In this document: positions 1 through 5,030 of the stretch, one piece after another
Position numbering within the stretch: position 1 is the first letter of the stretch
Layout: each line of letters opens with the position of its first letter
Assembly: GCA_026994125.1 (NCBI GenBank)
Contig: JALWRJ010000284.1
Span: 1-5,030 of the forward strand
Origin: Cyclobacteriaceae bacterium
GTDB taxonomy: Bacteria; Bacteroidota; Bacteroidia; Cytophagales; Cyclobacteriaceae
DNA length: 5,030 nucleotides
Reading direction: 5' to 3'
Notes under the pieces: model-generated
Databases searched by the model: none
Seen by the model: the letters and a program-made list of their open reading frames with translations, nothing else
What the model was told of the DNA's origin: nothing
Position numbers and translations under genes: made by a program

Positions 1-23
1 ATTTCCCAAAAGCACTACTAAAA

Positions 24-230
24 ATGAACACTAACGCATTACACCGATCGGTACATGATAAAATTATTGGAGGAGTTTGTGGCGGCATAGCCAAATACCT
101 GGGCTGGGATCCGGCCATTGTAAGGCTTCTTTATGTAATGGTAAGTATTTTCTCGGCCGCTTTTCCGGGTATATTAGTGTACATTGTACTTTGGGTAGCA
201 ATGCCACAGGAAGATCCACTTAGGCTGTAA
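24..230 (+). CDS. PspC-domain small membrane protein
   Basis: This 68-residue protein is almost entirely one PspC domain. The N-terminal half carries the conserved stretch with GGVCGGIAKYLG (about residues 16-27), followed by DPAIVRLLYV and one hydrophobic helix (about residues 34-59) that ends in the typical MP (residues 60-61). The family is named after the E. coli phage-shock membrane protein PspC, which works with PspB to sense envelope stress. Free-standing mini-PspC proteins like this one are common in Bacteroidota, and their role is mostly untested. The protein lacks the cytoplasmic extension of E. coli PspC (about 119 residues), and no pspA or pspB is visible nearby. The ATG at 24 gives the usual short basic N-terminus. 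The same frame is open back to the window edge, but an extension is unlikely. A different frame upstream stops with TAA at 19-21, two bases before this ATG, so an operon partner may lie just outside the window. The 3' end overlaps the convergent gene by 11 bp. Confidence 0.88.
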   Translation: MNTNALHRSVHDKIIGGVCGGIAKYLGWDPAIVRLLYVMVSIFSAAFPGILVYIVLWVAMPQEDPLRL

Positions 231-900
231 CCTTACTTAATGATTTTTCTACCTGTGTACTTACATTGAGTTTAGCACCACGGTATAGTATATAAAAGCA
301 GCCTATCATAATAATATGGCTGATATCGTTAAAATTAAACCATTGGTTGTACGAAATTTTATAGGCATGAATAAAACCGGGCAATAAATTACTGAAAATG
401 CCCAGGGTTATAAGTAGCGAACGCCTGTCTTTAAACTTACGGTAATGCCAAACTGAAATAGGAACAATTATACCCATCAGTCCAACTGCAGAATTAATAC
501 GAACACTATTAAAATTGTGTAAAAACATAACGGAGCTTACCATAACCATAAGTTGGGCATAAATAAAGTACCGAAGGTAAGTTTTTACCCGATTGTTTTC
601 TACTAATTGTAAACTGGCCAATTCGGCTGCAAAAACAGCAATACCGGTAAGTATCCACGCAGCATAATGAAAATTACGACCCACATAGGTTATAAAACCA
701 TGGGCGGTACCTCCTGTAAGCGAGGCAAGGCCAATAAATACAAAAAATACCGACCAAAACTTCTGCGTTGCATCAGCTAGTTTATCGTGATACAAAAAAT
801 GGCCATAGCCAAAAACAAAGCAAGCAACCAACCAATTAGTTAACCAGGTAAAAGGCTCGGTAATATGCAGCCCTAAAAATTCTACAGATGGTACATTCAT
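220..900 (-). CDS. Seven-helix integral membrane protein of unknown function
   Basis: This 226-residue protein has no family I can name with certainty. It has about seven hydrophobic segments, near residues 18-36, 48-70, 78-100, 107-128, 136-152, 160-178 and 192-208, and a short polar C-terminal tail, so it is an inner-membrane protein with no cleavable signal peptide. Polar residues sit at or inside helices: T14-E15-P16 and T21-N22 before helix 1, S60 and H67 (in GGTAHG) at the end of helix 2, E93 in helix 3, H178 at the end of helix 6, and N191-D192 with S194-H195 at the start of helix 7. This layout recalls the CREST superfamily of membrane hydrolases (alkaline ceramidase, PAQR receptors), but the match is from memory and weak. 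It may belong to an uncharacterised DUF family found in Bacteroidota (DUF6962 is a candidate I could not verify). The ATG at 900 lies 4 nt downstream of a TAnnTTTG-type box. The gene is monocistronic as far as can be seen and converges on the PspC-domain gene. Confidence 0.85.
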   Translation of the reverse strand: MNVPSVEFLGLHITEPFTWLTNWLVACFVFGYGHFLYHDKLADATQKFWSVFFVFIGLASLTGGTAHGFITYVGRNFHYAAWILTGIAVFAAELASLQLVENNRVKTYLRYFIYAQLMVMVSSVMFLHNFNSVRINSAVGLMGIIVPISVWHYRKFKDRRSLLITLGIFSNLLPGFIHAYKISYNQWFNFNDISHIIMIGCFYILYRGAKLNVSTQVEKSLSKVTA

Positions 901-1004
901 CGTGCAAAAGTATATAAATTCACGTATTTACCATTCAATTAGCCAGCAAACTGCGGTTTATTAATCTGTGTTTGTATATTAGTAAGCACATTAACATTAC
1001 AAAC
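901..1004. other. Divergent intergenic region
   Basis: These 104 bases separate the divergent membrane-protein and peptidase genes and should hold both promoters. Besides the minus-strand TACTTTTG box there are two weak plus-strand matches to TAnnTTTG: TGTGTTTG at 967-974 and TATATTAG at 975-982, each one mismatch off. Neither has a clear -33 TTTG. No purine-rich Shine-Dalgarno sequence precedes the ATG at 1005; the sequence there is ATTACAAAC. I saw no convincing inverted repeat suggesting an operator, and no riboswitch-like structure. Confidence 0.5.
905..912 (-). promoter_or_regulatory. Candidate Bacteroidota -7 promoter box for the seven-helix protein gene
   Basis: Read on the minus strand this is TACTTTTG, an exact match to the Bacteroidota -7 consensus TAnnTTTG. 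It is followed by CACG and then the ATG at 900. No good -33 TTTG lies at normal spacing: the nearest is a TTG about 23 nt upstream, inside AATTGAATGG. With this geometry transcription would start at or within a few bases of the start codon, giving a leaderless or nearly leaderless mRNA. The box is short and could occur by chance in AT-rich DNA. Confidence 0.4.
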
Positions 1005-2357
1005 ATGTATAAACTTATTTTAGTATTGCTAGCGGCCTCTTTTGTAGCCAAATCGCAAGATGTTCCCCCGGCTTTTAATCGCGATATCTATACCATAGCT
1101 TCCAACATTTCGGCCAATGAGCTCGAAAAATCGGTTACTAAGCTGGTTAGGTTTGGTACCCGTAGCACCTTGTCCGATACGGTTTCTACCACGCGTGGTA
1201 TTGGTGCTGCACGTAGGTGGATAAAAGGTAGGATGGATGAAATTTCGAGCCAATGCAATAACTGCCTCCAGGTAAGTTATCAGCGTACCCTTGTAAAGGG
1301 CGACCCTAAAACCCGTATTAAGAAAGACACTTGGGTAGTAAATGTTATAGCTATTCAAAAAGCAGTGCCGGCAACGAATCGTTATGTTATTATTTCGGGC
1401 GATATTGATTCACGTGCTTCGGATCCTACCGATGGCCAAACCGATGCCCCCGGTGCTAACGATAACGCTTCGGGCATGGCTGCTGTCATCGAAACCGCCC
1501 GTGTGCTAAGTAAATACAAGTTTCATGCAAATATTGTGTATGCCGGGCTTTCGGGCGAGGAGCAAGGCTTGTTTGGGGGCAGGCACCTGGCGGCTAAAGC
1601 TGTAGAGGAAGGATGGGATATTATAGGCGTGCTTAATAACGACATGATTGGTAATATTGAAGGCATAGATGGGGTAGTGGATAACCAAACGTTTCGAATT
1701 TTCTCGGAGCCAACCCCGGTAACCGAAACCGAAGCCGAACGCAGACGAAGAAGGTTTTTTGGAGGAGAGGTAGATGGTGTTTCGAGGCAATTGGCTCGCT
1801 ATGTTGAGGCCATGAGCAAACAATACCTGCCCGATGTAAAGCCCATGATGATTTACCGGTTAGATAGGTTTGGCCGGGGAGGCCACCATCGGCCTTTTAA
1901 CGATGCCGGGTTTGCCGGTATCCGTATTATGGAAGCCCACGAAAACTATAACCGCCAGCATCAAAATATTAGAACCGAAAATGGAATAAACTATGGAGAT
2001 GTACTTAGCGGAGTAAACTTTGCCTATGCGGCTAAGCTTACCCGCGTAAATGCGATTACACTTGCCGGACTGGCCTGGGCACCTCAAGCACCTCAAAACC
2101 TTAAAATTGGAGGCATGGTAAGCCCCAATACTCATTTAGCCTGGGAGCAATCTAACGAAAACTGGTTGGTTGGCTACAAAATCTATTGGCGCCCAACCAC
2201 AGCTCCTCAATGGCAATACAGCCGCTTTGTAGGTAAAGTAGATGCCTATACACTTTCGGGTATTGTTATTGATAACTATATGTTTGGGGTGGCGGCCGTA
2301 GGTAAAGATGGTAGCGAAAGTGTAGTGGCTTTTCCAAATGGTTTGATACGTGATTAG
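1005..2357 (+). CDS. Secreted M28-family zinc metallopeptidase with FN3-like C-terminal domain
   Basis: This 450-residue exported peptidase is probably an aminopeptidase-type exopeptidase using two zinc ions. Residues 1-18 (MYKLILVLLAASFVAKSQ) form a signal peptide. An open frame starts 33 nt earlier at a TTG (972), but that would put a polar, poorly signal-like segment in front, so the ATG at 1005 is preferred. The M28 core spans about residues 120-350. It shows GDIDSR (132-137), PGANDNASG with the bridging-ligand Asp at 153, SGEEQG with the general-base and ligand pair E185-E186, NNDMIG with Asp 213, and GRGGHHRPF with His 294 and 295, one of which should be the last zinc ligand. The first ligand, normally His in GHxDS, is Asp 133 here. 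An arginine-rich patch (246-250) lies in the core. Residues about 360-445 look like a fibronectin type III-like beta domain. The exact substrate cannot be told. The next gene follows after 48 nt. Confidence 0.9.
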   Translation: MYKLILVLLAASFVAKSQDVPPAFNRDIYTIASNISANELEKSVTKLVRFGTRSTLSDTVSTTRGIGAARRWIKGRMDEISSQCNNCLQVSYQRTLVKGDPKTRIKKDTWVVNVIAIQKAVPATNRYVIISGDIDSRASDPTDGQTDAPGANDNASGMAAVIETARVLSKYKFHANIVYAGLSGEEQGLFGGRHLAAKAVEEGWDIIGVLNNDMIGNIEGIDGVVDNQTFRIFSEPTPVTETEAERRRRRFFGGEVDGVSRQLARYVEAMSKQYLPDVKPMMIYRLDRFGRGGHHRPFNDAGFAGIRIMEAHENYNRQHQNIRTENGINYGDVLSGVNFAYAAKLTRVNAITLAGLAWAPQAPQNLKIGGMVSPNTHLAWEQSNENWLVGYKIYWRPTTAPQWQYSRFVGKVDAYTLSGIVIDNYMFGVAAVGKDGSESVVAFPNGLIRD

Positions 2358-2396
2358 ATTTGATTTTGTAGAATTATTTCGGACTTTAGCAGAAAT

Positions 2397-2404
2397 CAAT
2401 TTTG
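2397..2404 (+). promoter_or_regulatory. Candidate -7 promoter box before the 180-residue exported protein gene
   Basis: CAATTTTG matches TAnnTTTG at all fixed positions except the first base and ends one base before the ATG at 2406. A TTTG at 2365-2368 is too far upstream (28 nt) to be a normal -33 box, and TTTC at 2377-2380 is an imperfect alternative with a 16-nt spacer. If real, it would let the downstream genes be transcribed separately from the peptidase. There is no Shine-Dalgarno sequence before this ATG. The evidence is weak. Confidence 0.22.
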
Positions 2405-2405
2405 T

Positions 2406-2948
2406 ATGAAACCCCCTTATTTAATTTTTTATTTTTGTTTAATGAGCTTAGGCGCTGTGGGGCAAACGGTGGGCAATACCGAATGGCATACGCTTGAAGA
2501 TTATAAAGCTGAAGAACCCAATATCATTAAAAACATACGTTGGTTAGAGAATAACCCTATAGCTACCGAAAAAAACGATACCAAGGCTATTTCGGAATAC
2601 ATTCTTAAATGGCTGTCTTCCACTCCATATATTGAAGTGGTTTTAGACGGCATTTTTTTAGAAAGTATTATGAGTAATAAGAAGTTTAAATATGCCGAAA
2701 AATTTAAGGTAACCTATTTGTTTGGCAAATCACTATATGTCATACAACATCAAAATGATTGGTCTGAAGCCCAGGCTTCTACCCGTGGCATTGAAGGTAT
2801 GGTAACGGTGTATGAGGAGTTAAAACAGGTGGATCCATCCATTACCAATAGTACACTCGAAAAATACCAACGATTGCATAAAAAAGGAAAACTAGAAAAT
2901 TATGTAGCCGGAAAAATTGGTACGTTGGCTGAACCTTTAAGTTATTAA
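2406..2948 (+). CDS. Small exported protein of unknown function
   Basis: I do not recognise a named family for this 180-residue protein. Residues 1-20 look like a signal peptide, with hydrophobic core YLIFYFCLMSLGAVG and probable cleavage after AVGQ, so the mature protein should be periplasmic or secreted. The Cys at 11 lies mid-helix and does not form a convincing lipobox. The mature part is mixed alpha/beta and rich in charged residues, with no further membrane segment. Visible landmarks are a W/E/Y-rich start (residues 27-36), a stretch with NIRWLENNP (43-51), KAISEYILKWL (60-70), the hydrophobic KVTYLFGKSLYVIQHQ (101-116), a helix with RGIEGMVTVYEELKQVDPS (127-145) and a basic tail. There are no obvious catalytic or metal motifs and no low-complexity sequence. 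It starts 48 nt after the peptidase and ends 10 nt before the flavoprotein gene. Co-transcription with the flavoprotein is likely, but a functional link is not established. Confidence 0.85.
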   Translation: MKPPYLIFYFCLMSLGAVGQTVGNTEWHTLEDYKAEEPNIIKNIRWLENNPIATEKNDTKAISEYILKWLSSTPYIEVVLDGIFLESIMSNKKFKYAEKFKVTYLFGKSLYVIQHQNDWSEAQASTRGIEGMVTVYEELKQVDPSITNSTLEKYQRLHKKGKLENYVAGKIGTLAEPLSY

Positions 2949-2958
2949 TCTGCCCAAT

Positions 2959-4590
2959 ATGTCAACTAAATATCAAAGCGAAGTACTTATAGTAGGAGGT
3001 GGAATTGCCGGAATTACAGCTGCCATTGAATTGCTGAATTTTGGTAAAAAGGTACTTATCCTCGACCGTGATGAAGAAGCAAATTTTGGTGGCCTGGCCA
3101 GGGAATCGTTTGGAGGGATGTTTTTTGTTGATACCCCTCACCAACGGAAATCCGGCATTAAAGATAATCCCGAACTGGCTTTTGAAGATTGGTGCTCGGT
3201 GGCACAGTTTGGTAAAGAAGATGTATGGCCCAAAAAATGGGCTAAAACCTATGTGTACCAAAGCACGCCTAAGGTATATCATTGGCTACGTAAACAAGGA
3301 ATTTCTTTTTTTCCGGTGGTGCATTGGGTAGAGCGAGGGTTGTTTACACCAGGTAATTCCGTGCCCAGGTTCCACATGGTGTGGGGCACCGGCCTTGAGC
3401 TTACCAATGTGCTGGTAAACAGGTTGTTAAAACATGATAAGGCAGCTACGCACTTAACCGTTAAGTTTAAGCATAAAGTAGAAGACATTACCATAACTAA
3501 TGGTAAAGTAACCGGAGTAACCGGAGTGGTGGAGCCGGAGCAAACCCGGTTTTCTGCTACTGCCAATCAAACCATTATTGCCACCGGAGGTATGGGGGGT
3601 AACCTGCAAAAAGTACGAGAAAATTGGTATAAGCCATGGGGTACTCCTCCGGAAACCATTTTAAACGGAGCCCATAAATTTGCGTTAGGCGATATGCACG
3701 ATGCCGTAGCCAAGGCCAAAGGTGCTGTTACGCATCTCGATAAAAACTGGCCTTATGCAGCTGGGGTTCACCACCCACGCCCCAAACGTGAGGGGCATGG
3801 GTTAAGTTTAGTACCCCCCAAATCGGCTCTTTGGCTCGATTATACCGGTAAGCGTTTTGGGCCAATTCCTTTAATTACAGCCTTCGATACGCGTTATACC
3901 GTTGAGCAAATTTGTAAGCAAGAAAAAAAATACAGTTGGCAAATTCTTAACATGAAAATTGCCTATAAAGAATTTGCTATTTCGGGGGCAGAGTCAAACA
4001 AAGCCATGCGCGATAAAAGCTGGCTGGGTTTTTTAAAAACCATTTTATTTGGTAACAAAGAACTCGTGCACGATATGATAGATAATTGTATGGATTTTGT
4101 AACAGCCGATACGCTGGATGAGTTGGTAAGCAAAATGAATGCCCTGGCTGGTACAGATGATGTGAAATTGAAACATGTTACCGATGCAGTAAAAAAATAT
4201 GATGACCAAATTAGCCGTGGCCCTAAATTTTATAACGATGACCAATTACGTAGAATAGCTCATACTCGCAGGTATAAAGGCGATAAGGTGCGTACCTGCA
4301 AGTTTCAAAAAATTCTTGACCCCAAAGCAGGAAAACTCATTGCAATACGCGAGTTTATCTTATCGCGCAAAACATTGGGAGGTATCCAAACCAATTTAGA
4401 TTGCCAGGTGCTTGATACCCAAGGCAATGCCATGGAAGGGCTATGGGCGGTGGGTGAAGTAGCCGGATTTGGAGGCGGAGGAATGCACGGCATTGGTACA
4501 TTAGAAGGTACTTTTTTAGGTGGCTGTGTACTTACAGGTCGAGTGGCCGGGCATGCCATAGCAGGCAAAAAATTAATAGAGGAAAACTAA
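2959..4590 (+). CDS. FAD-binding dehydrogenase (fumarate reductase/ketosteroid dehydrogenase superfamily)
   Basis: This 543-residue cytoplasmic flavoprotein most resembles the Rv0785-like FAD-binding dehydrogenases, usually about 550 residues, so it is full length. The N-terminal Rossmann fold has VGGGIAG (12-18, GxGxxG) and an acidic residue at the end of strand 2 (D36, in LILDRDEE). FGGLARESFGGM (43-54) is the FAD-contacting segment. A second dinucleotide motif, IIATGGMGGN, is at 206-215. The middle part (about 225-440) is the substrate cap region. The C-terminal FAD-binding part shows RKTLGGIQTN (470-479), LWAVGEVAG (495-503), then GGGGMHG (505-511) and LEGTFLGG (515-522). There is no signal peptide or membrane segment. 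It should catalyse a hydride transfer such as dehydrogenation or enoyl reduction, but the substrate is unknown and residues specific to KstD or fumarate reductase seem absent. It sits 10 nt after the small exported protein gene and 11 nt before the ThDP enzyme gene, an operon-like spacing. Databases may call it KstD-like. Confidence 0.92.
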   Translation: MSTKYQSEVLIVGGGIAGITAAIELLNFGKKVLILDRDEEANFGGLARESFGGMFFVDTPHQRKSGIKDNPELAFEDWCSVAQFGKEDVWPKKWAKTYVYQSTPKVYHWLRKQGISFFPVVHWVERGLFTPGNSVPRFHMVWGTGLELTNVLVNRLLKHDKAATHLTVKFKHKVEDITITNGKVTGVTGVVEPEQTRFSATANQTIIATGGMGGNLQKVRENWYKPWGTPPETILNGAHKFALGDMHDAVAKAKGAVTHLDKNWPYAAGVHHPRPKREGHGLSLVPPKSALWLDYTGKRFGPIPLITAFDTRYTVEQICKQEKKYSWQILNMKIAYKEFAISGAESNKAMRDKSWLGFLKTILFGNKELVHDMIDNCMDFVTADTLDELVSKMNALAGTDDVKLKHVTDAVKKYDDQISRGPKFYNDDQLRRIAHTRRYKGDKVRTCKFQKILDPKAGKLIAIREFILSRKTLGGIQTNLDCQVLDTQGNAMEGLWAVGEVAGFGGGGMHGIGTLEGTFLGGCVLTGRVAGHAIAGKKLIEEN

Positions 4591-4601
4591 ATGATTCTTA
4601 A

Positions 4602-5030
4602 ATGAAAAAGACCGGAGCAGAGCTGGCTGTTTATGCACTGGAACAACTGGGTGTAAAATATACATTTGGTATTCCTGGTACGCATACCACCGAGTTGTAC
4701 GATGAATTAAATAAATCAAAACAAATTACTCCGGTGCTGGTTACCCACGAAGGGGGCGGAGCCTTTATGGCCGATGCCATCTCGCGTACTACCGATACCA
4801 TTGGCGTGCTAACCATTGTGCCTGCTGCCGGGCTTACCCATGCCATGAGCGGTATTGGCGAAGCCTTTTTAGATGGTATTCCCATGTTGGTTATTTCGGG
4901 AGGTACCCACCGCACTTCAGGCAAAAGTTACCAATTACATCAATTCGACCAGCTTTCGTTGGCCAAAAATATAACCAAAGCCCAGTTTTTAATCGAAAAA
5001 AATGAAGAGGTAATTCCTACCTTATACAAA
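4602..5030 (+). CDS. Thiamine-diphosphate enzyme, acetolactate synthase-like, N-terminal part (cut by window end)
   Basis: The frame from the ATG at 4602 is open to the window end, giving 143 codons of an enzyme that normally has about 540-600 residues. The visible part is the N-terminal ThDP-binding (PYR) domain. It starts with KTGAELAVYALEQLGVKYTF (3-22) and GIPG (23-26). E50, in VTHEGGGAFMADA (47-59), matches the conserved glutamate that activates the thiamine ring. PAAGLTHAMSGIGEAFLDG (74-92) and PMLVISGG (94-101) are followed by HQFDQLSLAKNITKA (113-127), the usual end of this region. Relatives include acetolactate synthase, oxalyl-CoA decarboxylase, cyclohexane-1,2-dione hydrolase and IolD, and substrate cannot be chosen without the rest of the protein. 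The start is chosen because it gives the usual short lead (MKKTGAELAV). It lies 11 nt after the flavoprotein stop with no Shine-Dalgarno sequence. Tight spacing suggests co-transcription and perhaps one pathway. Confidence 0.92.
   Translation, partial: MKKTGAELAVYALEQLGVKYTFGIPGTHTTELYDELNKSKQITPVLVTHEGGGAFMADAISRTTDTIGVLTIVPAAGLTHAMSGIGEAFLDGIPMLVISGGTHRTSGKSYQLHQFDQLSLAKNITKAQFLIEKNEEVIPTLYK

Noticed and set aside
1..21. Possible tail of an upstream gene ending with TAA at 19-21
   Set aside because: Only six codons are visible (ISQKHY then stop), and the other two forward frames are also open here, so the coding frame cannot be decided.
2080..2097. A 9-bp tandem repeat (GCACCTCAA twice)
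   Set aside because: It is in frame and encodes the APQAPQ linker before the FN3-like domain of the peptidase, an ordinary proline-rich linker.
1029..2399. Several minus-strand open frames of 87-109 codons opposite the peptidase gene
   Set aside because: They lie antisense to a clear M28 gene, have no recognisable domains and no start context, and their compositions look like reverse-frame translations.
2358..2405. Terminator between the peptidase and the next gene
   Set aside because: The 48 bases are AT-rich with short T runs, but I found no stem of useful length before a T run.
3508..3525. A 9-bp tandem repeat (AGTAACCGG twice)
   Set aside because: It lies in frame inside the flavoprotein gene and encodes the VTGVTGV stretch of a beta strand and turn. 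Two copies are not evidence of a repeat element.
2962..4924. Open frames in other frames across the flavoprotein and ThDP enzyme genes
   Set aside because: All overlap genes with strong family motifs, and none shows a motif, signal peptide or plausible start of its own.

Overview
The window looks like ordinary chromosomal sequence from a member of the Bacteroidota, probably a Cytophagales- or Sphingobacteria-like lineage. The reasons are moderate-to-low GC, almost no Shine-Dalgarno sequences, TAnnTTTG-like promoter boxes placed very close to start codons, and protein types (a mini PspC-domain protein, an exported M28 peptidase with a C-terminal beta domain) common in that phylum. The assignment rests on style and protein resemblance, not on a phylogenetic marker.

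Layout: (1) 24-230 (+) is a small PspC-domain membrane protein. (2) 220-900 (-) is a seven-helix membrane protein of unknown function, converging on and overlapping the PspC gene by 11 bp. (3) 901-1004 is a short divergent intergenic region. (4) 1005-2357 (+) is a secreted M28-family zinc peptidase with an FN3-like C-terminal domain; its start is best placed at an ATG 33 nt inside the longest open frame. (5) 2406-2948 (+) is a small exported protein of unknown function. (6) 2959-4590 (+) is an FAD-binding dehydrogenase of the fumarate reductase/ketosteroid dehydrogenase superfamily (the Rv0785-like branch). (7) 4602-5030 (+) is the N-terminal 143 codons of a thiamine-diphosphate enzyme of the acetolactate synthase-like superfamily, cut by the window end.

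The last three genes are spaced by 10 and 11 nt on one strand and are probably co-transcribed. The flavoprotein and the ThDP enzyme therefore look like a catabolic or redox pair, but the substrate cannot be read from the sequence. The peptidase lies 48 nt upstream of this group and may have its own transcript.

I found no RNA gene, mobile element, CRISPR array, integration site or convincing intrinsic terminator. No stretch longer than 300 bases lacks a gene. Nothing here is clearly a new system. The most notable points are an Asp in place of the usual first zinc-ligand His of the M28 peptidase, a CREST-hydrolase-like residue layout in the membrane protein, and a flavoprotein lacking the catalytic residues of the enzymes it is usually named after.
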